Assembly (NCBI GenBank): GCA_963921425.1
Contig: OY992835.1
Coordinates: forward strand, 9,424,001 to 9,488,000
Reading direction: 5' to 3'
Source of the DNA: Dryas octopetala
Lineage: Eukaryota; Streptophyta; Magnoliopsida; Rosales; Rosaceae
Length of the DNA: 64,000 nt
Part shown: positions 32,551 to 44,894 of the stretch, piece by piece
How the letters are laid out: the number at the start of each line of letters is the position of its first letter
Position numbering within the stretch: the first letter of the stretch is position 1
Position numbers and translations under genes: made by a program
The notes under the pieces: model-generated
What the model was told of the DNA's origin: nothing
Seen by the model: only the letters and a program-made list of their open reading frames with translations
Database searches by the model: none

Positions 32551-35500
32551 CGCCCCCGCAAGCTGAATGGGGGAAGTTGCACCGGAAGCTTGGAAGTGAG
32601 TTCTTGAAAGCGAGAAGATGATAGTCCTTTGGTCATAATGTCAGCAATTTGATCATGGGAAGAAATGAACTTCACAGCAAGTTCATCACGCACCACTTTC
32701 TCACGGACATAATAATAGTCTACTTCCACATGTCGAGTGCGAGAATGAAACATTGGATTGGAAGCTAGAGAAATAGCACTAACATTGTCACACCATAAAA
32801 ATGGTTTGGAGAGAGGAAGACGAAGATCCCGGAACAAGTGATAGAGCCAAGATATAGAAGTAGCAATATAAGCAAGTTGTCTATACTTAGCTTCCATACT
32901 AGAACGGGAAACACCACGTTGTTTCTTAGATTGCCACGCAATTAAATTTGGACCCAAATACAAACAATAACCACCAGTAGATACCCGATCATCTGGATCA
33001 CCGGCATAATCCGCATCACAAATTTATTTGTAAAGAACCAGGAGTATAGAGTATGCCATGAGAGATAGTACCCTTCACATATCGAAGTATACGTTTGACA
33101 ACAGCCCAATGAGTTGTCGTAGGGGCATGTAAAAACTGACAAACTTGATTGACAACAAAAGTAATATCTGGACGAGTAATTGTGAGATACTGTAGAGCAC
33201 CCACAAGTCCACAACACTTCGATAAGGGAACAGATCAGATAAAGGGGCACCATCATGAAGACTCAGACGATGAAAGGTGCATGGAGTGGACACGGGCTTA
33301 GCATTGATCATATCCGTTTTGAGAAGCAAATCACGCACATACTTCTCCTGAGTTAGAAACATGCCTGCAAGAGATCGTTTAATTGCAACACCTAAAAAAT
33401 AATGAACATCTCTGAGATCCTTCATAGAGAAAAGACGGGCAAGTTCAGTAATCAAATGATTAATAGTAGCAATATTAGTCCCAGTGATGAGAATATCATC
33501 CACATAGATAAGTAAATAAACCACAACAGAGCCATGATGATAGGTAAAGAGAGAGGGATCAGCAGAAGATGCCCGAAAACCCAACTCCTCCAAGTAAGTG
33601 GAGAAACAAGAGAACCAGGCCCTAGGCGCCTGCTTAAGGCCATAAAGCGAGCGCTTGAGCTTGCAAATATAATCGGGTCTAGCAGAATCTACAAAACCAT
33701 GAGGTTGCTGCATATACATATCCTCAGAAATATAGCCATGTAAGAAAGCATTCTGAACATCCAACTATTTAATCGGCCAATTAAAATTAACAGCAAGAGC
33801 CAAGACTAAGCGAATGGTAGTATGTTTTACCACGAGACTGAAAGTCTCACCATAATCAATTCTTTCCTGCTGATGGAACCCATTAGCCACCAATCGAGCT
33901 TTATACCGCTCAATAGAACCGTCAGAGTTCTGCTTAATGAGAAACACCCATTTATTTGGAAGAAAATTAATGTTGGACCGAGGAGGAACAAGAGTCCAAG
34001 TACCTGCACATTGGAGAGCATCAAACTCAACCTGCATGGCCTGTTGCCAAACATCATGCTTACTTGCCTGCAAAAAAGAACTAGGCTCCACATCAATAGC
34101 ATTAGATAGAGATGATAATGCCCATTTAGGATTGGGCTTAATAATTCCATCCTTACTACGAGTTTGCATGGGGTGAGCATTAGTGATGCGAGATGTACCA
34201 GACCCATGAGTAGAAGAATCAAGAAAGGATGGTGGTGCTACTGCCAGAGTTGGAGAAGTAGTCACGAGCGCCCCATCACCAGACGTTGAAGAGGACATGG
34301 GTCTAAGAGAAGAAGATTTGACAGGAGAAGGTAGAAAGGAAGGAGATGACGACAAGGTATGTGCTGAATGGTTGGAAGAAACGACATTTCTGTGTGGATT
34401 GGCAGGTGGAGGAAGCGAAACAAAGGGAGAAACGGGAACAACAGTGTGAACAGAATGTTCAAGAACTGCATTCAGTGAGCTTGACTGGGCAGATGATGGG
34501 TTAGCTATGACTGAATGAGCAGCTACTGGCAGGGACACCACCTGTGGAGAAAGAGAAAAGGAAAGAGAATGGTGAGAAGAAGAACTGAGTAACTTAAAAG
34601 GAAAAAGAGCCTCATCAAATTGAAAATGACGCAATAAATAAATTCGACTGGTGTCATGATCAAGACAACGATAACCTTTATGATTTAAAGAGTAGCCAAG
34701 AAAGATGAATTGTTTAGACCGAAAAGAAAATTTTTGTGTGTTATAAGGACGAAGATAAGGATAACAAGCACAACCAAAACTTCTTAATAATGTGTAATCA
34801 GGTTTTCGGTTAAATAATAATTGATATGGGGACAAATTGTTGAGGCGAGGAGTAGGCATTCTATTAATTAGGAAAGTGGCAGTATGCAAAGCATCTACCC
34901 AATAATCTAGTGGCATGTGAGCATGAGCAAGAAGTGTCAAAGTTGTATCAATAAGATGACGATGTTTTCGTTCGGTAACACCGTTTTGTTTAGGATGGTG
35001 AGGACAAGTAATTTTATGAAAAATTCCATTGGCGTTTAAAACATTTTGAAACCGAGTGCTCAAGTATTCACCACCACCATCACTTTGTAAATTGTTAATT
35101 GAAGTGGAAAATTGGGTCGAGATATATTTAAGAAACACACAAAAAACATCATACAGATCACTCTTTTTACGCAAAGGAAAAACCCATGTATACCTTGTAA
35201 AATGATCCACAAAATTAGCAAAATAAAAATAACCATCCTCAGATAAAACTGAAGATGTCCATATATCAGAATGGATTAATTCAAAAGGAGAATTAGCAAC
35301 AAAATCTGAAGTCCCAAAAAGTAGCTTAGTCGACTTTCCTATAGGACATGAACCACAAAATGACATATCTTTTATTGAAAGACCTAAATGAGAACTCAAA
35401 AAATTTAAAACTGCAGCATACGGGTGGCCTAAACGCGCATGCCATTGATGAGCACTAGCTTTATTGGATAGAAATGCTTTGAAACTGGAATTGGAACTGG

Positions 35501-37204
35501 GAAAATGAATAGGATAGAGCCCATCCTTACTCAAGCCTTGGAAAATGATCCTCCTCGAAGTTCGATCCTTCACACAGAAAGAATCAGAAGATAGTAAGAG
35601 AAGACAATCATTATCATGAAGAAATTGATGAACGGAAAGAATATTAGCGGAAGCATGAGGAGAGTATAAAAGATTAGAAAGAGAATAAAACTTGGAATTA
35701 TGAAAGAAATTGTGAGAGCCAATTTTATGAATATCCAAACCTGAACCGGTAATCATACCACCAACAGCTTCTCCCTGAAAATCACGTGGACGATGAAGAT
35801 TATCAAGATTATTTGTAATATGTGCATTTGCACCAGTATCTAGTAGCCATTGATGCGGATCCTGGCCACCATGAACATTAGCCGCCATAGTAGAGAGTTT
35901 ACTGGCAGGAATCTGACCTTCATAGGCATGGTTCATCTGTTGATAACAATCAAAGGCAGAATGGCCAATTTTGCCACAAATCTGACATGGAGGACGCCCA
36001 GAATTTCCTCCAGCAGAAACGACAGAGGAAGAAGAACCCTGTGGTGCAAGACCAAGAATAAAAGAGTTTTTATTAGTAAGAGAACCATTAGAACCTGCAA
36101 CAAACATACCAGGTGTGACTCGTCGATGGGGAAAATATTGATTGGTGGAAAGTCCCTGTGCAAACACTCGTGAAGGATCAGGATAAGTGGAAGAGCCTTG
36201 TGCACGGAAAGGTTCATGAACACCAGAGCCTTGTTGTGAATTGAAACCTCGGCTAAAGTTGTTGGTGGAGTAACCACCGCGAGAATAATCACCACGGCCT
36301 CCACTACCTCGTCCACGGTTAACAACCATAGCCTCCAGCTGAGGTTCAGGTTCATGACCAAGAAGACCTTGGTTTCGATATCTCTTTTCAGCAGTCAGAA
36401 GAAGGGACTCAAGACCATCAAGAGAGATCAAGGTGTCACAGGCTTGAGCTGAGCTAACAGTATTATCATATAAAGGACTAACTCCATCCATGACAATAGA
36501 CACAAGTTCATTCTTAGGAACACGCTGTCCTGCTATAGATAAGAGATCGGAAAGACGATTAATTTTTTCAAAATATTGAGAAATTGAAGCATCACCTGGA
36601 GTAGTACGCATCAGTTCATTGGTAAGGCTAAGATCCTGTGTTGAGACTGGGAAGCATAACGTGCTTCAGTGCAGTCTATGTATCATGAGAACCGGTGCGC
36701 GCTGAGAGCAACACCTCCCAAAATTGGTTCAGACAGAGAGGTATTGATAAAACTAAGAATAGTTTGATCCTTCAGTATCCAGTCCTCAAAGGCTGGGTTC
36801 ACCACGTCATTTGCAAGAAAGGCTGGTGGACAAACGTTTGAGCCATCAATAAAACTCCACAAACCCCTACTCTTGATGAGGGGTGTAACTTGAGCATGCC
36901 AAGCCAGGTACTTGATTTTAGTAAGTTTGATAGGAACAGTGGGAAAGGCAGAGGTGATAACTGTAGTAGTAGTGATTGTCATTATTGGCATGACAGAGGA
37001 TGAAACATGAGTCGTAGCAAATTCAGTAGTAGCTAAAACAGGATTTGTAGCAATTTGACTGATTACAGGAGAAGATGGACGAATTACAGGGGAAGATAGA
37101 GAAGAAGACATGATTATCTGTGGAAAAATTTCAGTGTGAAAGAGGTAAAAGAAAGCTAGAGCTAGAACTAGAGCTTTTGTTGTGTGACTTAGGCTCTGAT
37201 ATCA

Positions 37205-37475
37205 TAAAGAATATTTATGTTTCCTCAGGATATTGAGGTTTCTGAAAAACAATTAATATATAGGGTAATTTTTACAAGAGTCCTATCTAGAATACAAGAG
37301 ATCAATTATACATGTGATAAATAAAACAAATAACAAGATAACACTAAAAGACTATCCCGAAGGCTTTAATGATGATCCAACATGTGATGATAATCCTGAA
37401 GGTGGAGACTCAACTAGAGAAGAAACCAAGTGTGAATGGGAGTCTAAGATTGGATAAGCAGTAGATGGTTTATTA
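37205..37475 (-). repeat. 5' LTR of the Copia element
   Basis: 271 bp, next to the tRNA-Met primer site on its inner side and to the host target repeat CTTAA on its outer side. It drives or once drove transcription of the element on the minus strand. Confidence 0.92.
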
Positions 37476-38237
37476 CTTAACTGGTTTGGGGTGCCAATTA
37501 CAGCCCTCAATATCGAAAACATATAGGCCAGGCTTGAAGGAGAATGAGGAGGATTTGTTGGGATTGTGAAACCCAAAGGAAACCAAATAGCAGTCGTCAT
37601 GTATGGGGACCCCTTTGGACCACTAGCATAAGTGGAATTTGCCGTCAAGGACATCCCAGGAGCAGGATTCCAAATTATAACAAAGCATGGTACTCCCAGC
37701 ATAAACTAACAGCTTCTTCTTAGTAAGACCAACCATATGAGGAAGTGATAAATAATCTAAGGGTAGTTTGGGCAACTCCTCACAGAGACCGCTGCGAGGA
37801 TGGAGATGGTAATTGTTGCGTCCCACCTTATAAATCCAACCTTCTCCTTCGCAAAACTCGGACCGAAAATACTGGCAGTTTCTCAAAGGGAATGAGCTAT
37901 TGCCACGACCTTTCCACCGCCAAGCCAACCTTTTGGAGTCCAAGTCATAGTAGAGAAATCCGTCATAGGGTTTACAAAATCTATCTCCTATGAGGTAGAA
38001 GCGGAAGTTCAAGACGACAAAGTTAGTGCAACTGCAATCCCTCTGATTTATTTTTGGAATACCGGCCAACTTTTTCATGAAATATCCCTCCACCTTCATC
38101 ATCACCTTCCGCCGCTTTCTAGATGATGATTTACAAATTTCTATTTCTCCCTTTTCTTCTTCTTCTTTTTCTTCTTCACCGATAACGAACAATGAACACT
38201 CCTTGTTCGGCCCCTTAAAACTTAGGTAGATCGGCAT
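37476..38237 (-). pseudogene. Kelch/F-box-associated-like gene, interrupted by the Copia element
   Basis: From ATG 38237 the minus strand encodes 204 residues: MPIYLSFKGPNKECSLFVIG, a Glu-rich and basic stretch (SSRKRRK), then beta-propeller-like repeats such as DGFLYYDLDSKRLAWRWKG, EGWIYKVGRNNYHLHPRSG and LLVYAGSTMLCYNLESCSWD. A TAG ends this frame at 37623-37625. The same frame then reads on without further stops (WSKGVPIHDD, later PGLYVFDIEGCNW) up to the Copia target site. On the far side of the element it ends after about a dozen codons (TGA at 32239-32241). Repeats of the form Y.LE..SWDVLDG suggest a kelch or galactose-oxidase-like propeller related to plant F-box/kelch proteins; no F-box is visible. 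With an internal stop and a 5.2-kb insertion it is probably a pseudogene. Confidence 0.55.
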
Positions 38238-39847
38238 GTCCCTTCAAGCATTCACATTCGTAGTATTGTTGTCTCTTGTTCTCTCTTCGTCTCCGAATGC
38301 GCTTCCCAACTTCGATGTCATCTAGCCCTAATTAATTCATTTCTTTCTAAACCTAATAATTTATTTCTTTCTAGGGAAAATTAGAGTTTACTTCCTCTAA
38401 CATTTCTTATTTTAAATTAAAGTCCTTATTTTTTATAAATAAAGCCCTTTGACCATTTTCTTGTCAAAGAATTATTTTTTTATTTTTTGAGGATATAGGG
38501 TATGGAGTTACCTCATACCTTCCTAGGTATAGAATGAGGTTTGTGGAGGCTACATGTTGGGTTTTAACTCTGAGCCCAAAATCTCAGAGTTAAAACCTAA
38601 TATAAAGCCGACAAACAAGGGCTTGAGAAGAAGTAAAAATGCATTGCCGAACACTCGAAAATAACCGCCAAGGGCTCGGCACCTGGTATGTGTGAAAAAA
38701 TTAAAACTAATGTACCAATATTATGTAATATGGAATGGTTACAATATTATTGGACTTTAGTTAGAATTTTAAAAATCATAAGGCTTTAGTCAATAAATTG
38801 TTAAATTAAAGCACCTAAATAGAAGTTTCCCTTCTTTCTAACCCTAATATATAATCACATTTGGACACATGTCTTTTTTTTCTTAATTATTTAAGTTTTT
38901 GTCTTGAGTGTTGTTATTTGCACACCTTTTTTTTTTTTTTTCTTTTAGCACACCTCCAATAACTTAATTAGTGAATTTACCTTAAAGCCCCAATGTGAAA
39001 AGAACCTAAAGGACGACTCATTTACACACCCTATCTTATCTTCTCTTGAATTTTCTCTCCTACATCTCCAGTTTCTCTCTCCCCTCTTCGGCTTCTCTCT
39101 CCTCTATCTAGCTTTTCTCTCCGGCGACAACCCCAACCCTCCCAGCCCAGCCCAGCCCCGCCCCGCCCCGCGCCGATCCTCCCTGGCCTCCTCTCTCCAA
39201 TGCCGAATCAGAGGGTTTGGGTTTGGGTTTGTGGCTATGTCTAGTATTGAGGAAGTTGAAGCAGCTGCTCGACAATTCAATGGTTATATAAGTTATGTTA
39301 TTATGTCTACCCATTTGTCGATATATATGCAAAAAATGTGAAAGTTGATTGAGTTGATGAAAGCACTAGTACTGTACCCATCTCCCAAGATACCAGTTGG
39401 TTGGAAAAAGTACGTAAGATTGATGCTTGAAACTTGGTCAAGAGTATTGTTTTACTGAAAAAAATAATGTTGGAGCTTCGTCTCTGGCCTTTCATAAGTT
39501 TGGTTTTTGATTGCTCCGAGTCTTGGAGTCATTTGGTTATATATCATCTATACTAGGTACCCTATTTATTGTATATACGCAAGAGTTAATGCCATTTCTC
39601 AAAAACAAATTAATTGATTGAGTTAATGAGAACAGTTTGTACGAATTGGCTTGAGAAATTTGGTGAGATGACTAATTTTGGGGTATTTTGGTAATGAGAA
39701 GGGTGTGTTAAAGAGAAATTTCAAATTTTAGAAAAAGGTAAGAGGTGTGTAGAAGAAAAGGGTGTGCAAAAAGAAAAGAAAAAAGTGTGCAAGTAGGCAA
39801 GTAGACTCCTGAGGTGGGTTGGGCGAGGTGGGGAGGGGGGTGCGAGA

Positions 39848-39907
<60 letters not shown>

Positions 39908-40030
39908 GTGAGTGAGTGAGTGTGGGGCAGGTTGTAGATCCGCCGGTGTTGGGGTGCACCGGCGCCGGAAAAATTGATGGGCTTGGTTGCAATCACATTG
40001 GGGGAGGGGCTACTAATTAGGTGTGTTCTT
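38238..40030. other. Intergenic DNA with C/T- and GA-rich stretches
   Basis: No gene is supported. It contains a C-rich stretch (CCCGCCCCGCCCCG, about 39153), a CT-rich stretch at 39040-39200 and the GA microsatellite below. Weakly inverted similarity between about 38945-38995 (CACACCT...TTAATTAGT...AATGTGA) and 39990-40025 hints at a degraded inverted-repeat element, which I cannot delimit. Confidence 0.35.
39846..39905 (+). repeat. (GA)n microsatellite, about 28 units
   Basis: An uninterrupted GA run follows AGAGAGGGAGA and ends in GTGAGTGAGTGAGTGAGTG. Shorter GA runs occur at about 10130-10152, 43910-43937, 47700-47735, 47900-47942 and 63082-63112. Confidence 0.95.
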
Positions 40031-43000
40031 TAATTTTTTTTAATTTGATTAACATTTTTGTTAAAGAAAAATGAGTGAGAAATTTAAATTTTTTACATTT
40101 TTGTTGAATCTTTTTTTATTTTATCCTTTCTTATTTTTAATATTTTTTTATTTTTTTAAGTAGTAATCTTTTTTAGTTTTTAGTTTTACTATTTTTTAGT
40201 TTAAATTTTTCTTAGTAGTAATTTTTTTAGTTTATAATTTTATTGTTTTTAAATTTAGAAATATAATTAAATTTTATTTAATATGAAAATACCAATTTAT
40301 CCATAATTTAAACAGAGTTAGTAACAGAGTTAACGGTTCGTCCCACGTTGATACAAACCATTAATAAGTGTCCTTCATCAATATATTTCTAAATATGTGA
40401 TCTAAGTTACGATTGACACCTATGAATGTGTCCTCAATGAAAAAAATTCCCTACATTATAAGTATACTAGAAAATTGGGACTTCGGCATGTATAGTATTC
40501 AAGTTCTGATAAATAAGTCTCTCTTAACTGTAGGTAATTAAGAATAACAAGTTATTGGTGCATGACTTGTTTGAAGATACGAGTAAGGAAAAGTCCGTTA
40601 AGAATCATTAGAGCCCGATTACCATGATCAGTTGTGGTTCAATTCAAAAAACAGTAAGTCAAATATCTTTGTTATCCACAAAATTGATATAAATTAATAT
40701 CTTTGGGCAGACTTTTATATACGTTGATAGCAATCCTAATATATGCTCTTTTACTTGTTGCTTTTTCCTACTAGGGGGAGAAGAAAAAATAGAGACATGA
40801 TAAACTTTCCCGAAGAAAATGAGATCCACTTGAGACATCCTAAAGTCTTCTCAAAGATAAAAAGTGTCAAACATTTTGTAAAGGATTAATTAGACATACA
40901 TCCATTTCAAGAAACCCAATTTGATATTATCCAACTTTTTTGGAAAAATTAGATATATACCCATTTTTAAATGAGTTCATTAACTTTAAGGTACTCACAG
41001 TCTAAAAAGTTAACCCAAAGCACCAAATCTCACAAATTTAATTTTAAGGTAACATCAACCCATCCAGAACCATAAATTTAATTTTCAGGTAACATAAATT
41101 CACTCACAACCCAAAATAGCTTCAGCACTATGCAAACAAATTTAATCGTAAAAAGTTTCAATTTTCACCTGCAATTTCAGTTTTCTACTCGCAGTTTCAA
41201 TTATGGAGAACACTCTTATAAAGTCGCAGTTTTAGTTGACTGACACAGTTAACAAACTCAAAAAGTTGCAGTTTCAGTTCACAGTTTCAATTTGCATTTT
41301 TATTTTGCAATTTCAGTTCACAGTTTTAGTTCATAATTTCAATATTTTTTTAGATCTGAGTTCTAGATATTTTGACCAAAAAAAAAAAGTTTCAGATCTA
41401 AAAAAAAAAAAAAAAAAGAGTTCCAGATCTGCGAAGAAGAAGAACAAGAAGATGATGAAGAGGGAAGAGAAGAGAGACATAGCAGGGAGAGAGAGAGAGA
41501 GACAACAAATAAGAAAATAAAATGAAAATTGACCATCTTTCAAAATAAGTCGGCTGGCTCCTGCAATGCAACTGATAGTTACCTTATTATTAAATAAAAT
41601 TAATTGGTGCACTAAAGATTAAATAGGATGCATAACATGCACCCTATAGCAATTAAGTCTTTTTAAATTTGCGATGTAGGATTATCCATTTTCTGTAGAA
41701 AATTTATTTTGTGATTTCCTCTTTTACCCTTTGAGTTGAAAAAAGGTAAATTTTAATTTTGTTAATTAATGTCTTATTTTAAGGTATTATCATGAAAATT
41801 TTTTGTACTTAATTGTCATTAATTTATGAAGTTGAATATTAAGATTTTTCATTTCTGATTTTCGTTTTCAAATTTCAAAGTTTTCTGGTTTTCCAAACTA
41901 GTGTGTATTAATGCCTTATTTCAAGGTTTTATTATTTATTTTTTTGGTAATTAATTGCCATTTATGTTTGACTTTGAAAATTAAGCATATCCTTTTTAAT
42001 TTTGTTTTCAAATTTCAAAATAGGTGTTTTCTTGTCCAAATTAGTGTGTTACGACCAATGTTCAAAGATTAAGAAGAAACGTCATTTACGTTTTCCAAAC
42101 ATTATTAAGCTTTCATCCTCACCTGTTCTCTAGGTTAACAATTGCACAAGTTTTTTACAATGTTTTTTTAAGTTTCCATTCATCCTTACTTACAGATAAG
42201 TAACGTGTTATTTTGCTTTGGTTGTGTTTGTGGTTTCTTCGATCTTCTTTTTCTTCTTTGATTTTCTTGACCTGAGCAATAGGTATCTTCTGTTTTTTTT
42301 TCTTCTTTTGTTTTATATACCTGAGTCCAAGGTATTGATATTTGTATTTATATATTTTAGTGTTATGTTTGTATTGTGTTGGATTTATTATATTTTTATT
42401 AGATATTTCTCTTCTTTTTTTTTTTTTAACCCAAAGTGGAGGCTTATTGTGATAATTTTTTTTTCATCTATATTATAGGTATAATATATGCATATTGGGT
42501 GCTTAATTTTTTTTTGTATTTGAGTGTTTATATGTTGATGTTCATAATTGGTAACAATTTTTTTTAATTGGATGTATGAATCATGGAATTTCATTAATAA
42601 AAACATTAAAAATTATGAGTTATAAATGCCTCAAATCATGAATCTTTAAATATTGCTCAAATTAGAGCAATGATATCTTTTATAAGTATCCACAAATTCA
42701 TACCTAAGGCATTATATGACATGAAAAAACAAAATCACACATATATTTATTTACTTACTGGACCTACTCTAAAATGAGGTATTTAAAATGGTGTTATATT
42801 TAAAAGACTCAATAGAAGAAGAAGAAGAGATGAAGAAAAGAGAAAGAAGAAAAAGAAGAAGAAAAGAGAAACTAGAGAAGAAGAAAAAGAAGAACTAGAA
42901 AGAAGAGAAGTGTTCGAAACTAAACCAACCTCACTTTATTTTTTAATGTTTCTTTGACTCCATTTTTTGAATTTGCTGTTGGGGTGTCGGGCATGCAATA

Positions 43001-43058
43001 TGGGTTTGTCATGATTGCTGCATGTCCATTCACATTATTAATGACTCATGCATGCGTA
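40031..43058. other. AT-rich intergenic DNA, no gene seen
   Basis: Long T-rich and A-rich tracts. A short tandem cluster of CAGTTTCAGTTCACAGTTT-like words lies at 41160-41345 and a purine-rich stretch (GAAGAAGAAGAG repeats) at 42815-42910. Frames seen here consist of Phe/Ile runs or Lys/Arg/Glu runs and are composition artefacts. Confidence 0.45.
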
Positions 43059-43375
43059 GATGTGCATTGCCCCACAAAAAAACATCCCAAGGATACCAAC
43101 TAAAAACAAAGCAAAGCTAAAGTGCCCAAAGCCTATTGGCTAAAGAAGCAAAAGACCATTTATCAAAGACGCCGAAGAAGAAGATGTGCACTGCCCCACG
43201 GAAAAACATCCCAAGATGCCAACTAAAAACAAAGCACAGCTAAAGTGCCCAAAGCCTATTGGCTAAAGAAGCAAAAGACTATTTATCAAAGACTCCGAAG
43301 AAGAAGATGTGCACTGCCCACGAAAAAACATCCCAAGATACCAACTAAAAACAAAGCAAAGCTAAAGTGTCGGTT
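43059..43375 (+). repeat. Tandem repeat, 126-bp unit, about 2.5 copies
   Basis: Units start GATGTGCATTGCCCCAC (43059), GATGTGCACTGCCCCAC (about 43184) and GATGTGCACTGCCCACG (about 43309). Each continues through CATCCCAAG, CCAACTAAAAACAAAGC and CCTATTGGCTAAAGAAGC. The last unit stops after AAAGCTAAAGTG. Units are about 95% identical, suggesting recent expansion. Confidence 0.9.
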
Positions 43376-43545
43376 CGGTAACCAATGGTTTGGGATTTTT
43401 TAAATCGTCACCGTCTCCGACAAGTGTCGGTTTGGTTGCCCGCCACGTTGAATTTTTTCTACTTTTGTGATGTCGATTTCATTTGGTTTTTCGGTTTTTC
43501 AAAAGAATCGACCCAGTTCTACCTATAGACCAATGAAGCACATAA

Positions 43546-43904
43546 GGGCCTGTTTGGATTCTTGAATTTGAATTTCAAATACATATATTTGAAATTCTAT
43601 TTTTTGGATACAAAATTTAAAGGTGAAGATTTCAATTTAAGAATTGTTTTTGATAGTTTAAAAATTTAAACATATGATTAAGAATAAAAAATAATAAATA
43701 TGATTTTAATTTTCATATATTTAGCAATATATGATAAATATTTAAAATAGACAATCAAACATAAATATAAGTTTAGCTTAATTGGTTGATGATCGCCGAG
43801 GTTGTGGCCGGAAAAAAGTCACCGGAGGGGGTGGACGGAAAAGTTGCCGGAGGAGGCCACCGGAAAAGTCGTCGGAGGTGGTTGCAGGCGATAGTGGCCG
43901 GAAG

Positions 43905-43940
<36 letters not shown>

Positions 43941-44065
43941 GGTGGTGAGATTTCAAATAACTAGTTGGAAAAAGTATTTGAAATCCATGGATTTGAGCCT
44001 CTAAAATCCACCATGAATTTGGACCGAATCCAAATTCATTCTTTAAATTGAATCCAAACAGGAGG
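43546..44065. mobile_element. MITE, about 520 bp, GGGCCTGTTTGG type
   Basis: The ends GGGCCTGTTTGGATTC and, on the complement, CCTCCTGTTTGGATTC form a terminal inverted repeat. The subterminal sequence has inverted TTGAATTTGAATTTC / GGACCGAATCCAAATTC words. The middle carries repeated CCGGA(A/G) motifs and a GA run. Copy A of the duplication has no such insert: GCACATAA continues almost directly into ATATCATACACG (about 5358-5375). The TSD is not clear. A hAT- or PIF-type MITE is likely. Confidence 0.65.
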
Positions 44066-44113
44066 ATTTGGATATCATACATGTTGACTTAAAGTAGAAG
44101 AGAATTTACAATA

Positions 44114-44489
44114 GGCCAAAGTTCACTTTTGGTCCATGTTTTTTGATCTAAGTTCCACTTTGATTCTTATAGTTTCAATTGTTATGATTTTGGTTATGTA
44201 GTTTATAAATTGTTGTATTCAATGACATCTTAGTATTTTCGTTCATCAAATCGTCCAATTTGTTGTGGTTTTGGTCATGTATTTTACAAACCATTTCGAT
44301 TTTGATCAAGTATTTTACATACATTAAGTGATTCAATGACTAATTTAACGAATTAATTGACAAAAATGTTAATGTGTCCTTGAATTACAACGATTTATAA
44401 ACTATATGACCAAAATCATAATAATTGAAACTACATGGACCAAAGTGAAACTTAACTCAAACAACAGGGACCAAAAGTGAAATTAAGCC
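44114..44489. mobile_element. Mutator-like foldback MITE with 9-bp TSD and known empty site
   Basis: The ends GGCCAAAGTTCACTTTTGGTCC and GGCTTAATTTCACTTTTGGTCC (complement) match at 19 of 22 positions, and the arms fold back over most of the element. TTTACAATA lies on both sides (44105-44113 and 44490-44498). Duplication copy A has the uninterrupted site, ATTTACAGTAACTTACC near 5398-5414. Confidence 0.9.
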
Positions 44490-44894
44490 TTTACAATAAC
44501 TTACTATTTGTTTGTGCCTATGAGGGCTGCCCCTCTCATTGTGGAGTTGCCTGGTCCATTAATCACATAAGGCTCAATACACTACAGAATTCCCAAGGCC
44601 AGTTGGAAGTGTCGGTGTTTCCCTAGACTGCCTGCCCATACGGCCATACGGCCCATACCCATGCCCATGTGTATTAAATTAGTTTAATTGTTGCTGGTTT
44701 TTTTATTTATAATTTTCTTTGTTAAAATTTTATTTTTTTAATTTTATTTAAATTGTTTTCGACCAAAAAAAATTATTGAAATGGTAAATAAAGGTTTTCC
44801 TGTATGAATATACTTTTCCTGTATGAAACCGTTTAATTTCTTGTGGGCAGAGCCTCGAGGAAGAACACAAAGAAGAAGAATAGAAAAAAGCAAT

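Larger units (their letters stand above)
32280..37475 (-). mobile_element. Copia LTR retrotransposon, 5.2 kb, nearly whole but broken
   Basis: Two 271-bp LTRs (32280-32550 and 37205-37475) are flanked by the target duplication CTTAA (32275-32279 and 37476-37480). The primer site beside the 5' LTR reads TGATATCAGAGCC (37192-37204 on the minus strand), close to the initiator-Met tRNA site. A GCGGGGGCG purine tract borders the 3' LTR. Parts in order along the minus strand are gag (about 37.1-35.9 kb) with zinc knuckle CQICGKIGHSAFDC, protease with WLLDTGANAHI, integrase (about 35.5-34.6 kb), reverse transcriptase (about 34.1-33.2 kb) with YVDDILITG, and RNase H (about 32.95-32.45 kb). The domain order PR-INT-RT-RH defines Copia; the small size and short LTRs suggest the Ale/Retrofit lineage. 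About three or four breaks interrupt the polyprotein. The LTRs differ at about 13 of 271 sites (4.8%), or roughly 2-3.5 million years at common plant rates. Confidence 0.95.

Noticed and set aside
39708-39996. Ser/Leu-rich frames over the GA microsatellite
   Set aside because: A (GA)n run has no stops in most frames and yields SLSLSL or ERERER proteins; no support for a gene.
41236-42606. Lys/Arg- and Phe-rich frames
   Set aside because: Built from poly-A, poly-T and GAAGAA tracts with no recognisable protein features.
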